Source: Coleophoma eucalyptorum
Lineage: Eukaryota > Ascomycota > Leotiomycetes > Helotiales > Dermateaceae
Assembly (NCBI GenBank): GCA_026120035.1
Contig: JALRME010000006.1
Location: 1 to 64,000, forward strand
DNA length: 64,000 nucleotides
Direction of reading: 5' to 3'
A program made the translations under genes and the position numbers. The notes beneath the pieces were generated by a model, which was not told the DNA's origin, did no database searches, and saw only the letters and a program-made list of their open reading frames with translations. Of the stretch, positions 21,408 through 33,191 are shown one piece after another (within the stretch, counting starts at the first letter, position 1; each line of letters starts with the position of its first letter).

Positions 21408-22357
21408 TTAATCCTCGTCCAACTCAGGGTAGTGTCTATAGATTCCTAATCCATATTTCTGTCTCCGCTCACTGGCAAGATAAGCCTTGATATTAGGACG
21501 TTCCTGCACTGCTTGATAGAGCTTGAAGACATTCTCATAATCCCCAGACTTCTCCAATCTTGCCACAGCATTTGGAAAGGCGTGCTTAACACCATCTAAG
21601 CACTTTTCCCAAAAACATTAGAATCCATAGATATTAAAATAAGCAGATAGAAGCACAATTGACCTACCTGGAAAAATACCAAGTCCGCATAAGTCAATTG
21701 ACTGCCATAGAGCCAGTCACTCTTACTCGCCTCGCCCTTCAGAACACGCTCAAAATAGCCCAAGAACTTCGGCAGGCGGTTTTTGATATAGTCACTAGAC
21801 TTCTTCTTCGCCTCCTCCTTCTGATCCTCGTAATACGAACTATTAGCAATGGGGTGATGGCAATCATGTGGTTCGTTGCTCATGCCATCCAAGGCCGTAA
21901 GCGTCAACTCATTCACCTTGAACATTGCATCCTCGTCCTCCTTATCCCCGGCCAGACCCAGTCTCTGGCCCAGATAGAGCAGGATGTTGGGGGTCTGGTT
22001 GATGATAAGATCGCCATGTTTGAGGATCGGCGGTGCCAGCGGTGGCGGGTTGTGCGCATCGCCTAGATTCTTGTCGCTGATGTGAGCCATGACAGTTGGG
22101 ATCGCGCTGTCCCCGGAGAGGGCGCTGTCGCTGTATTCAGCACCGGCTTCTTCCAGCGCGAGCCGGACATGCTCGCCGCGTCCTGGGAGCGTCGGCCAAT
22201 AGATAAGCTCGTACGGGACGTCCTTTGAGGACTTTTGGCGCTTTGCTGGTTGGGTTGCCATGTTGGGGTAGGTGAATGCGTGCCCGGATCGTGCGGGGTA
22301 TGAAAAGACTCTTGTGAAGTTCTTGGGCACTGGATATATACGTCTTGTTAGGATCAT
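21408..22357 (-). CDS. Glutathione S-transferase, sigma-like, with alternative N-termini
   Basis: Conjugates or reduces electrophiles with glutathione. Two exons on the minus strand, 22357-21668 and 21602-21408; 294 residues from the first ATG. A thioredoxin-like GST-N domain begins at YELIYWPTLPGRGEHVRL and includes the cis-Pro/Ser-Asp equivalent INQTPNILLYLG. The helical GST-C domain contains LYGSQLTYADLVFFQ, with the family continuation CLDGVKHAFP after the intron, and ends HYPELDED. The acceptor AAAAG|TGC is preferred because it restores this motif; the nearer CTTAG would break the frame. A second in-frame ATG at 22261 gives 262 residues. The 32 extra residues of the long form are basic, have no acidic residue and look like a mitochondrial presequence. 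Confidence 0.9.
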
Positions 22358-23075
22358 GTAGATAGCACGAGAGATGGGTGGTGTGGTGTTGCGAGTTGCT
22401 GGGGGAGAGGTGGGGAATGGAGGGGGAATCTGACGTTAAGTTTGACGTCAAGGATTACTTGTGGAAATGGTGGGGCTTACAATGGATCTTCTCGCGACAA
22501 CTTGGTAATGATTCATAAAGAGGCAGACCTAGGAATATGATCAGTCTGACCTGCCCAAGCTTGCCAAGGTAGCTTTGCTATCGGAACGAAGACCAGTAAG
22601 CTAGATGAATACATTTGTTGTATACTCGAGACCACGTGTTTGATGCTCCTTTATTAGCCGAAGGACCTCAACTTCTTAGATGGCTCCTTTGCTGGCTTTT
22701 CGTATGTGAAGCGATTTCTGGTGCAGCGAGTATTCGAAAAGGCCTTTCATAATCGGGTAAATATGCACTAGAAGTAAGCTGTTACAAACCGGCTTTGGGG
22801 TTCTCCGCCGCTTTGATAGATAGCACCCTTCCTTGTATGGGAAGCTGGAGTAATGCATATGGATCTACAAGTTGCGCTGGCAACTCCTGCCACATAGAAG
22901 CAACCTAATGTTTTCTTCGGCAAATAATTACACACGCCGAAGTTATACAGCATCCCCATTGTTAGTCACAGCTTCGTGGAAGCTTGAGGTCGGTAAGACA
23001 TAGCACTACTCGGTTTTGCTATACACCACTGTTACTCTTCTGCTTTAATAGAACCTCTCCATTTGCCAAGGGCAC
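22358..23075. other. Intergenic region
   Basis: GST promoter (right after 22357) and MUS81 3' flank. Short frames only. No RNA gene seen. Confidence 0.5.
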
Positions 23076-24967
23076 TTATGCCCAGCTTTCGGCAAGTTTC
23101 GTGCTCAGAGCTATACCAATCTTCTTCCTTCCAACAAGAGCCCCCATTTCTGTGGAGACCATTTCCCGCTTCTTCTTCATGCCATGCTCACTATCCCCGC
23201 ATGCTCTATATGCCTCGATGAGCTCAATCGGCGTTTTCCACCGCTTCTGTATCTCTAGGGCTTTTTCACCGGAGATCCCTCTCGTACACATCAACATCTT
23301 GAGATAGTAATCGCGTAGGGTAAGAGTGCTGGATTTCGAAGCTAGTGATGCGAAAGCATTAAAGCTGATGTGATAATCTCTATCCGGCTGTGTTTTCGCC
23401 AGATGCTGGAGAAGTGGTAGATGATTCCTCGCCGTTAGTATATCGGTTGGAATCATATATAAAGGTTTTGCTTCGTATTGTTGTTTCAGCAGTCTGGTCA
23501 TTCGAGCAATGTACTTTATCGAGTCGTCCAGCTTTTGAGTTTTCTTGACGAAAATCCCATTGACGACTTGCGTAGAAGCGATGGCTGTTTGCACTGCTTC
23601 CGCATACTTCTCATGTTCTTCTTGCACTTTGATCTCCTCTATGAGATAAATTGCATTCTTCACGCCGCTTTTCTTCAGTCGGAACTTTTGCTCATGAAAC
23701 CTTCCGTCTTTAATACTTCCAATAAGATCATCAAGGCGTTTCCGTTCGATAATATAGTCGAGCATTATTTCATCTCCTTCGGCACCAAGAAGAGTTAGAA
23801 GATGAGGATCTTTACATTTCGCAACCCACAGACCATCGCCTAGCTCTAAAGCTTTCATAATAGGTCTGATTCCCTCTTTTATCAGTTGTTCTTCGATATA
23901 AAGCCTGTCCTTTTGGGTGCGAACTTCTCGAATATCAAGTACATATTCGACAGTGAATGTGCCTGGAAAGATACACAAAGGAGAAATTGTTGGTAAATTT
24001 GATTCGTCTGCAACGGCCTCTCCTTGTGGAATTACATCGTTTTCTTCGACTCCAGCAGGGTCATTCTCGATATCAGATGGACCATCCGCGAGATCCTCGT
24101 TGTCACCGGGTTGGGATACATTCTTCTTAGCTGCTGGGGGATTATTAGTCCGTAGCAAGTTTGGGTTAGTTGCTGCTTGTATTCTCTTTGCGACCTCCCA
24201 TCCTTCATCAGTGAGCATATATCGCTTAGAAGGACGCCCTTTTTCCTTAACAAGGTCCTTATTGGTAAGTGTCTTCATAGAGTTCCAAGCTGTGTAAAAA
24301 CTGTTCGGGTCACTAGGCGCTGTGAAAGAAGACGAACAATATTCCTGAGCAATATCAATTAACTCGGATTTCGTGAGTCCTTCGGAAGCACTTTCGCTAA
24401 TGGTCGCCAAGCCCAAAATTAGAGCATATGGGCCTGTATTCAAAGCCGGGACGTATGGCTTGGCTTTACGAACTTTCTTTGTTGGAGCACGCTCGTCACC
24501 ACTAGCATCATCTTCTCCAATGCCCTGCGTAGTTGATGTTCTCTTCTTTCCCTGAGCAACTTCTGGCATGGGTTCACCCTTGGCCTCACAGTGTGCTTTA
24601 AGTTTGTCTGTTAGTCGCTTACAAAGACCTTCGCCAAAGCCATGGAGCTGCTTTGCTTGTGAGGGATGTGTAACTTCGACTGGTCAGCAGCGATTCAGAA
24701 GTGACTCAAACTGAGCCAAGGAGACTCACATTTAATGGGGCAAGCCTTCATCGCCTCGTACGCTCGCTAGGGATGTGGTAAGCGTTTATGCCATGTATGA
24801 ATCAACACAGCTTGAGATTGCGTAGCCTATGTAACAAGGACATTTCAACAAACCTTGTACGTGGTAACACCTTTTGAATTCTGTTCCTTAGCAGTCTGGA
24901 ACCACTCCCATGTCCATTCTAGAAGCAAAGGGTTGGCACTGTTGCTGAAGTCTGGTGGGGAGGCCAT
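23076..24967 (-). CDS. mus81: Structure-specific endonuclease subunit MUS81
   Basis: Catalytic subunit of the MUS81-EME1/MMS4 nuclease, which cuts branched DNA such as 3' flaps, nicked Holliday junctions and stalled forks in the nucleus. Three exons on the minus strand: 24967-24854, 24766-24730 and 24679-23076; 584 residues. The N-terminal HhH-type domain begins NPLLLEWTWEWF and includes RAYEAMKACPIK and LHGFGEGLCKRL. A winged-helix segment follows (about 125-220; RPSKRYMLTDEGW). The XPF-type nuclease contains LDIRE (about 298-302) and the catalytic ERKRLDD (362-368). A C-terminal helix-hairpin-helix region is recognisable around TRGISGEKALEI. Exon 2 is only 37 nt. Length is in the family's range. 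Confidence 0.95.
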
Positions 24968-25503
24968 TCTAGTGGTTGCGAGCAGTACAAGTTGATGGAG
25001 CGTCAGGCTCACTGGCAAAGTAGCAATATGTTACATGTAAAGAGGGTAGCAAGTTGTTGGGTTGCAATGGTGAAATGGGTTGATGTTTAGTATGAGAGGT
25101 AAGTAACGCGTAGGATGTTTAAAATCGCGACAATGTTGTAGCGCGAAGTCATGTGAAGTCACATGATGTTAGAACAGCTTTCGTCATCCCGAAGAAGGTG
25201 TTGGAATGCGGTGAGGAGCTGTGTGCAGCTCAAAATAGCAACCCACTGCGCCCTGATTTGTTTGCGAACGAACCCGGAATACGATTGAATTTCCTCAACA
25301 CTCTGTTGTAAGTGTCATGACATTGCATGGGTCAATTCTGTGATCAACAGAGAAGATAAAAGAACAAAATCTGCCTGTTTTCTGTCGTTATTGGAACTCG
25401 GAACACTTATTGCGCAGTTTCCACCCCTTAAACCCCTCAATCGCACGTTCAAGCTACGAAGCTACCCCTCCACAAGCCAGATCTACTACACATTTGACAC
25501 AAC
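24968..25503. promoter_or_regulatory. Divergent promoter region of mus81 and PGM3-type mutase genes
   Basis: 536 bp separate the two ATGs, which point away from each other. It contains TCATGTGAAGTCACATGA, a spaced near-palindrome (about 25149-25166). No unambiguous TATA box. Shared control is inferred from position only. Confidence 0.4.
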
Positions 25504-27173
25504 ATGGACGCCAAAATCCTCGAGGCTTCTCAGAAGCACCCTAAACCTGATCAGTCTTTCCAATATGGTACCGCAGGGTTCCGCATGAAGGCCAATTTGT
25601 TGGATTCTGTTGTCTTCAGGGTCGGATTGGTAGCAGCTTTACGATCACGCAAACTTGGAGGTCAGACCATTGGGGTTATGATCACCGCGAGTCACAACCC
25701 ACCGGAAGATAATGGTGTAAAGCTGGTGGACCCCATGGGAGAGATGTTGGAGCAGACATGGGAAGTATACAGTACGGATTTGGCAAATGCGAAGACGGAG
25801 GACGTCCCTGAGGTTTACCACAAGTTGGAGAAATCCCTCAAGATCGATCCCAAGACACCTGCTAGAGTAATCTATGCCAGAGACACTCGACCATCCGGGC
25901 CTGCTCTAGTACGATCCTTGGTCGACGCCTTGGACGCTGTAGGCGCCGAGTACACGGATTACAAGCTATTGACAACCCCTCAACTGCATTATCTCACCAG
26001 ATGTACCAACACAGAAGGAACCCCACAGTCCTACGGCGAGGTGAGCGAGAAGGGATATTACAAAAAGCTCGGCGCTGCATTCGCACGAGCTATGAAAGGC
26101 AAGAAGACCAAGGGCCCAGTCATTGTTGACTGTGCAAATGGTGTTGGAGGACCAAAGCTAGCAGAGCTTTTGAAATACCTTCCTCCAGCTTCAGAGGGTG
26201 TAGAGATCAAGATTATTAATGACGATGTTCTTAAGTCGGAAATCTTGAATTCTGATGTATATCACCATCCAACTACCAGACTAAATGGCTTCGCTAACAT
26301 TGGCAGTGTGGTGCGGATTACGTGAAAACAAAGCAGCGCGCTCCTCCATCTTCTAAAGCTGGTCCAAACGAGAGATGTTGCTCCTTAGATGGTGATGCTG
26401 ACCGTCTAATCTATTATTTCAATGATCCTACTCACGGGTTCCGACTTCTTGATGGCGATCGAATTGCAACCTTGTCGGCGTCATTTATTGGCGACCTTGT
26501 CAGAGAAGCAGGACTTTCAGAGGACCTCAAGATTGGTCTGGTCCAAACTGCTTATGCAAACGGAGCTTCAACCAAGTATGTCGAGAAGACTCTGAAGGTT
26601 CCTGTTGTCTGCACCCCTACCGGTGTGAAGTGGCTCCATCACGCTGCAACCAAGTTTGATGTTGGGGTTTACTTCGAGGCAAATGGCCACGGTACCATTG
26701 TCTTCTCTGACCAAGCTCTAAAGGCATTCAACACTCAAGAGCCACAATCACCAGCCCAAAAGAACGCCCTCGAAACTCTCCGAGCCTTAACAGAGCTGAT
26801 CAACCAGACTGTTGGTGATGCTCTCTCAGATATGCTATTGGTCGAGACGATTCTTGCACACAAATCATGGACACCAAAGGAGTGGGATTCCACTTATACA
26901 GATCTTCCAAACCGACTCGTTCGCGTCGAAGTTCCAGATAGAAGCATTTTCAAGACTACTGACGCTGAACGTAAACTCAGTGCTCCTGAGGGTGTGCAAG
27001 CTCAGATTGATTCTCTGATGGCAAAATTCAAGGATGGTCGGGCATTTGCTCGTCCTAGCGGAACAGAGGATGCACTTCGAGTTTATGCAGAGGCGGCCAC
27101 TAGGTCAGAAGCTGATGACTTGGCCACCAAAGTCTCGGATTTGTGCAAGAGAGAGGGTGAGAGATATTCATAA
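25504..27173 (+). CDS. Phosphoacetylglucosamine mutase
   Basis: Interconverts GlcNAc-6-phosphate and GlcNAc-1-phosphate, the step before UDP-GlcNAc, and so supplies chitin, N-glycans and GPI anchors (yeast PCM1, human PGM3). Two exons, 25504-26256 and 26307-27173; 539 residues. The phosphoserine loop is TASHNP (Ser63), the metal loop DGDADR (about 279-284), the sugar-binding region has FEANGHGT, and the phosphate-binding loop is RPSGTED near the C-terminus. The GTAGFR start and the size match the AGM1 branch of the phosphohexomutases. The intron between LNSD and CGADYV is 50 bp with branch GCTAAC. Cytosolic, probably essential. Confidence 0.95.
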
Positions 27174-27414
27174 GGCATGGACTTTAGGCGGAAAACAGTG
27201 CTTGCTTAGTTACGTAGTTTAAGAACACGAAAAGTTAATATATGTGATCAAAGCCCTCATTTTTCACCGAAAGCTGATTCCCCCTACCAAAGTTTCTGTC
27301 TTGGTGGTAAAATGCACGAAATAACATGATTCAAAGAATTATTACCCAAGCTTGTCGCAAGGCTCGGCTGGACCGCATCCGAGCGACCTCGAAAAACTTA
27401 CCCCATCCCCAAAA

Positions 27415-28803
27415 ATGACAACCCCAAGTAGGCCGTCGATACTGAACCTCGATGTGCTCTTCGACAATCCCGTATTTGCGGGTGGTATCGGACTGGCTGG
27501 TCTGGGAGCAGCTGCAGCAATCGCACGACGATCTGTGATTCAAGGCGCGTCCCTTGTGAAGCGCCGACTTCTCGTTGATCTTGAAATCAGCAAGCAGGAT
27601 GACTCCTATCAATGGATCTTAGCATGGCTTTCACTCCCTCGTCCTTCCGGAGGCGTTATTGCCTCAAGCCTTACGAGAATCCATCACCTTTCGATGAAGA
27701 CGACTAGTCGTGCAACAGCAAACGGACCTTCACACGCACACTTTTTTCTGCAGCCAGGTTATGGCAGGCACATTGTGCGGCATGGCAATGCCTTCATCCA
27801 GGTTAATCGCGAGAAGCAGAGCTCTGCCAACATGAGTACCGGGGAACCACACGAAACCGTTACGCTTACGACCCTATTCGCGCATCGGCATGTCTTTGAA
27901 GACATCTTCGCGGAGGCACACCAGCTGGCAGCATCTGCGCAGGAAGGAAAGACGATCATGTATTCGTCGAGGGGAATGGATTGGGTGCCATTTGGAGACG
28001 CGCGCAAGAAACGACCGCTTACATCTGTAATCTTGGACGAAGGAATCAAGGAGAGAATTGTGGAGGACGTTAAAGATTTCATAGGTCGACAACAATGGTA
28101 CGTGGACCGTGGAATACCCTATAGAAGGGGATATTTGCTCTACGGTCCACCTGGGAGTGGTAAAAGCTCTTTCATTCAAGCGCTGGCGGGAGAACTTGAC
28201 TTTGGCGTGTCCATAATCAATCTGAGCGAGAGAGGAATCACAGACGATAAACTTGCCCATCTTCTTCGGAAACTACCACCGCGGACTATTCTCCTCCTCG
28301 AAGACGCAGATGCAGCTTTCAGAAATAGACAACAAGTTGATGCGGATGGATATAGCGGAGGTACTGTTACATTTTCGGGGCTTTTGAATGCTCTAGACGG
28401 AGTCGCAGCAGGCGAGGAGCGCATTGCTTTCCTTACCACCAACCATATTGAGAGATTGGATGAGGCTCTAATTCGACCTGGACGAGTTGACATGACCGTT
28501 AGGATTGGGGAAGCAACACGATACCAGGCCGCTCAGATGTGGGACAGATTCTACGGGGACATTGACGTTGATGGTGCAGGAAGAGAACGATTCTTGGAGA
28601 AACTTGAGGTGCTTGGTCTCATAAGCAGTGCTTCTGGTCAACGATCTGGTAACTTCCGCACTAGCACAGCTGCTATACAAGGCTTGTTCCTTTTCAACAA
28701 GGACGATATGGACGGCGCCGTAGAGATGGCAGAGGGTTTGATCCCAAGAAGATACGAGCCAGAACCATCAGCTGCTGAAATTGGCCAAAGTGCACCTGCG
28801 TGA
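27415..28803 (+). CDS. BCS1-type mitochondrial AAA ATPase
   Basis: BCS1 translocates the folded Rieske Fe-S protein across the inner mitochondrial membrane during complex III assembly. Single exon, 462 residues. A hydrophobic N-terminal helix (about 20-37) and basic segment are followed by the BCS1-specific domain (about 45-235) with FFLQPGYGRHIVR and YSSRGMDWVPFG. The AAA module has Walker A GPPGSGKSS (244-252), Walker B ILLLEDADAAF (292-302) and arginine finger FLTTNHIERLDEALIRPGR. This arrangement and length fit yeast Bcs1 itself more than the many diverged fungal BCS1 paralogues. The in-frame extension upstream has no ATG, so the start is 27415. Confidence 0.93.
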   Translation: MTTPSRPSILNLDVLFDNPVFAGGIGLAGLGAAAAIARRSVIQGASLVKRRLLVDLEISKQDDSYQWILAWLSLPRPSGGVIASSLTRIHHLSMKTTSRATANGPSHAHFFLQPGYGRHIVRHGNAFIQVNREKQSSANMSTGEPHETVTLTTLFAHRHVFEDIFAEAHQLAASAQEGKTIMYSSRGMDWVPFGDARKKRPLTSVILDEGIKERIVEDVKDFIGRQQWYVDRGIPYRRGYLLYGPPGSGKSSFIQALAGELDFGVSIINLSERGITDDKLAHLLRKLPPRTILLLEDADAAFRNRQQVDADGYSGGTVTFSGLLNALDGVAAGEERIAFLTTNHIERLDEALIRPGRVDMTVRIGEATRYQAAQMWDRFYGDIDVDGAGRERFLEKLEVLGLISSASGQRSGNFRTSTAAIQGLFLFNKDDMDGAVEMAEGLIPRRYEPEPSAAEIGQSAPA

Positions 28804-29751
28804 ACTATAATATTCTTCGCCATCTGTAACAAAAATATTTCAGATTTTTCGCTCGATTGGGCATTCTGAATTGTACACCAGAATAAAAGGGGGCAGATAG
28901 ATACCAAATGTACGATTATTGCACATACCCCTTTGCTGGGTACCATGAGCATATGAAATTTCATCAACCCGGGCAGCATTGATAGAAACCAAGCGAGTGC
29001 TTGTTGATCCGAGAAGATTTCTATATCAAACATGAGTTCTTTTTTGTTGCACATCGTTCCATACGAATACGATTTAAAGCTGTTGAAATTTCTACTTGCC
29101 GTTGAAAACGGCCTCAATCGAGAATCAATTCGGGTTCGTATTCTAAATCGCTTTTCTCAAACCTCGTTTGGGAATCAAATGACGCCAATCGGCTCCGAGG
29201 TCTCGGCGCTAAGACAGTCTTGACGTCTACCAATTTTTGGAACCTCTCACTTATTCATCTGTTCTTTCCCCTTTTCAGCCTTATGCACGATCGTCCGCAA
29301 CTCCTCGTCACTTCTTGCCCATAATACCTCCGGGCGTTCCTGGTTACCAAGTCGGATTGCTGCAAGGACAGGATAAGTCGAAGTTCCTCGCTTGCTGGAT
29401 CCGTTGCAAAACGAAGGAATGCTGTGCACTCCTGCATAGCGATCCGTGCTTTCATTAGCAAGCACTTCGAAGACGGCTAGAGTGGGAGACGATGCCATGG
29501 CTTGGGCTTTGCTTTTTCCAGCGATGATGTTGTATGGTAATGACCATTACATCAAGACACAACTTTATTATACTACTGTGGTTATACTCACACCTTTCCT
29601 GGGTATTGACGTCTTTGCTTCCAACAAGTCCCATGAGAACTGGCAAGCTTCTATAAGTAGCATGTCTTTCCATCAATTCCAAGTAATTGTATTCCTCAAG
29701 TTAATCCTTTAACAAGTTTTGAATAATTCACTTTGTCCAAAATCATTTAAA
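28804..29751. other. Intergenic region, nothing recognised
   Basis: BCS1 3' UTR, then about 800 bp with several frames of 60-88 codons on both strands that overlap and resemble no protein I know. Confidence 0.5.
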
Positions 29752-30094
29752 ATGTCTAACGAGTACGAAACATCTACTGGCGACGTCCAGGACAACGACT
29801 ACGTCTCGCGTCCAGGTCAGAGTGAAATCCCTGTTCAGTCAGATTCCGCCGACATAGGAGGTATTGAGGGTTCTCAAGATTCTGATGAGCAACTTGGTAA
29901 GCCTTTGTCTTCCTCACTCTTAGTCTATGGTATTGATGCGCATTACAGCGAGAGATGACGTAGATGCCATTGATGAGGGAAATATTATTGACGGCCGCAC
30001 ACGTGGTGCAAAGCCATCTGGAAGATATACTGAGCCAGGTGACGAGGAGGGTCTTCCCGGACCAGATGACGGTACCAGTGCAGGTGCTCAATAG
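29752..30094 (+). CDS. Small CHZ-like histone chaperone protein
   Basis: Two exons, 29752-29896 and 29949-30094; 96 residues, strongly acidic. The segment AIDEGNIIDGRTRGAKPSGR (second exon) resembles the core of the CHZ histone chaperone domain, in which yeast Chz1 binds H2A.Z-H2B. The N-terminal half (MSNEYETSTGD, SRPGQSEIPVQSD) and the tail EPGDEEGLPGPDDGTS match, from memory, a conserved small Pezizomycotina protein family. It lacks the long acidic arms of yeast Chz1, so H2A.Z-specific function is uncertain. The 52 bp intron is needed; unspliced, the frame stops at 29958. Confidence 0.75.
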
Positions 30095-31052
30095 AGCTTG
30101 GATAGCAGTTGTATGAGAATCTCAAGAAGCGGAACATAGCGAGTATGAGACAGCTCAGATCCTGTATTATTATGTTCGAGAAACCGCATTACTAAACTTC
30201 TTCGCCTTTGCCATTCTCGTTCAAGGCTGTCGAGCTCATCGCTCCAAGTGCATAATCCTTTTACAACCCTTTCACCAACCTGCTTCTGCTTGAGGTTTTT
30301 GGGCTCATTACAGTGTGTGAACAATTCTCTTACCAATCCTCAAAAGGCATGAAATTGAATGAAGTCTCAGGCAACAATTATAGGTGTACAAGATCAGTTT
30401 AGATGTAGTATCTTAGTTCTGTGCTTCAAGATAAATATATATAAGGCCTTTGCGAAAGCAAGCCTTGTAGAGGAGCACAGAGAATGGTCCCTATTTGAAA
30501 GAGACTTGAATTGCTAGGGATAGCCTAGCATGACTTTTGCATAAAAATTGAAAACCCCAAGGGAAGGATAGGCACATATTGAGTACTTGATTAGGTAGCC
30601 CTGGAACGCTATCTACTTTTGCAGGCTTACAATAACTATAACTTAATCCTTATTTGTAAGTTAGAGTTTATTTGTGACCTTAATTCTTTTTTTTAGAAAA
30701 AAAGTACTTCTAAGGCTTTGAAGATGTAGTAAATTGAAAGCTCATATCTCAGAACTGAGGAATAGGCTGCTGAAGAAGGGGAGGTATGTTTTTGAAGATA
30801 TAATAATTGTCTATTTTTGGAAACTGTCCCGCAACAAAGCTTGGCGAGGCTAGCCCAGGGACTTCTCCTGACTGCAATGTAATATCAAGGCAACCACCAT
30901 CGCCCACCATGGGCTGAAAAACAACCTCTTCTTGCTCAAAAGCAAATAAATTTTTGTCTTCCTTTCGCTCCCAACCTATATTCTTGTAGAATATTGGCAG
31001 TTTACCCACTATCCATACACCCTTCCTCTTTTTCTCTCTCAGCCTTGCGATC
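30095..31052. other. Intergenic region
   Basis: AT-rich, with short T- and A-tracts (around 30685-30710). No gene recognised; a minus-strand frame (31066-30749) overlaps the next gene's start and looks spurious. Confidence 0.5.
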
Positions 31053-32302
31053 ATGGGTTCCAGCAAAGCCGGAGCACCAGCTTTTCAACCAGGCGTTTAC
31101 AGAGACGAATCCGATCGTGACGATGCTGCTTCAACTTCATCAGCCGTGCTCCTGGGCGATGTAGACTCATATCCCGACGAAGATCTTCCAGCCTACACTG
31201 ATTCACCGGCGACGCCCGGGAAAGTTGCTCAAAATGCTTCTCTGGAAAACAAGTAAATTGGCCCTAGTTGTGCCACGGTCTTCTGCTTACATTCTGCTTC
31301 AGGGTTCCTGTCTCCATTCCTTTCTCGACCTCAGATTCCTTCTGCGAAACCATCTGGACCAACTTCCCTGACTACTCCAATTACGCAGATACTTTAGAGC
31401 AGATGGTTCGCCAACAATCCATGTTTCCACCCGTCTACTGGATGTATATTCATGGCACACATACAGAGACTGTCAAGCAAGGCAAAAAGGAGACAAAGAA
31501 CAAGATTGTCGACTTCTTTATTAGAATTAATCTGACTCACTTGCTGTCTACAACACCGGGCTTGAATATCGAGAATCACATCGAGATGCTGGAAGATAAT
31601 AAACGCGGGTATCGCGGAGGAATTTTGCCGAAGGTCTCACCTAATGTGTCGGATATGGAGAATGGTAATTCTCTTCTAGCATGGTGTCAGAAGTTCGTCG
31701 AAGACCCAGCTAGTTGGAAAGCTTTCACACTGAAGCGTGAAGTCCGGCATCATGATACAGCTCGGTTGGAACAGCTAATTCGATCTTTGATTGCCAGCAC
31801 CAACTATCGCGGCCATGTTTCAATCTCGTTTCCTCTACAGCACAAGGAAGTTGTAGTTCTATCACCTGGGAAGATCAACGAGCTTCGCACCAAACGTTGG
31901 CTTAGATGGGTTTTCTACCTTACCTTCTTATGGATCTTCTCTTGGCCTGTTCTCTTCTTCATTACAAAACGGTATGAAGTTGTAAAAGCAGTATTCAATT
32001 ATAACAGTGACCCTGCAGAGACAGAAGAAAGAATACCCACTGTTATGAGCGAGATGGATTTCTTCCAAAGATGGGAGAGTGCCATCAAAAGAGGAATTTA
32101 TGGTAGATATGACGGAGTCATGGGTGACGATTACCGCATTGCAACTTTAGAGGCAGACGCTCGAGGAGTCATTGCTAGTAATACCCCACAAACCCCAAGA
32201 ACGGGTAATGCATTCGCGGATGGTGCTCTGAATTTACTCGGGGCTGGTCTACAAATAGCTGGAGATTACAGGGATGCCAGAGGATGGGGTGCTGATACCT
32301 AG
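31053..32302 (+). CDS. Fungal membrane protein of unknown function
   Basis: Two exons, 31053-31252 and 31303-32302; 399 residues. The first 65 residues are polar and acidic with DEDLPAYTDSP. A soluble domain of about 200 residues follows: WMYIHGTHTETVKQGKKE, LTHLLSTTPG, RGYRGGILPK, RHHDTARLEQLIRSLIAST. One strongly hydrophobic stretch (about 270-292; WVFYLTFLWIFSWPVLFF) could be one membrane helix or a hairpin, and the tail is Gly/Ala-rich. I remember similar ascomycete proteins loosely labelled ABC-transporter-related, but no Walker motifs are present here, so I give no function. Confidence 0.82.
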
Positions 32303-33191
32303 GCAGCGATTATAAGGCCAGTGTGATATGATGTTGTCTGAGCGTTTTAGTTCTTGGCATCTTTGTGGTAAGTATATTTTGCCATTTTTTCAAGAGATAT
32401 ATATGGGATATTTCTGAATATCAACTTTACATACCAGCCTTAGTCAAGGTATCATGGTTATAATTCATTTTGGAACGACCAACCTTAGGCGAAGACTGTA
32501 TCATTATCTGGTATGTGTGTTCACTTCACTATGTACCGAAAATTAGAATGGCGACTTAGCGCTGTTCAAGGAAATCTGCTTGCCAAATAAAACATTGTTA
32601 TTTGGAATAATCAACTTAAGTCCGTCCATTGACGCTCTTGAAGTTTCCCTAACCCGCTGTGCAATTGTTTCGCTTGGAGACGACTTACCTGATATCTTCA
32701 TTACACTTGAGTTGATTCATGCAAAGCTCTCAGAAGATTTGATATCCGTGCCTAGCATTCTTCAAGATTGTAATTCGTTCAAGTCTAGCATCTCTCCAGT
32801 GCTCTAGCGCCTGAACCTAAGAATCCAGTCATATTGCAATATCATATCGCTGGTGACCTGAAGCTAGCCGAGCACAGCTACCGGAGTAAATTTCACAGAT
32901 TAAGCGAAGGATCAGTACATAGTACTTATGGCACGCATCTGAGTTTATCTTGTCTCTTTGTAAAATTCAATAAAAAACGTCTGGTAGAGTATGTGAAGAC
33001 GCCCATTCTTTGAGTTAGACAGGATATCTACATACAAAGATATGAAGAGACTTCACCCCAAAGCTTGAATTGATTAGCCATCCTCTGCCAGATTTGGAAG
33101 ATTCAATGCTATGATTGTGGCCAAGCTATCAAATTTATTCTCTCGTCATATACTCCTGAATGGTTGACATACCCTACAAAGCCTATTCGTA
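32303..33191. other. Intergenic region
   Basis: AT-rich region between convergent genes. A 75-codon frame at 32580-32807 lacks a convincing start and resembles nothing known to me. Confidence 0.5.

Noticed and set aside
21603..21667. CTTAG acceptor 7 bases further 3' for the GST intron
   Set aside because: It would put the conserved DGVKHAFP block out of frame. The AAAAG acceptor keeps it.
27352..27414. 21-codon N-terminal extension of the BCS1 protein
   Set aside because: No ATG (starts at TTG) and no targeting features needed beyond those after 27415.
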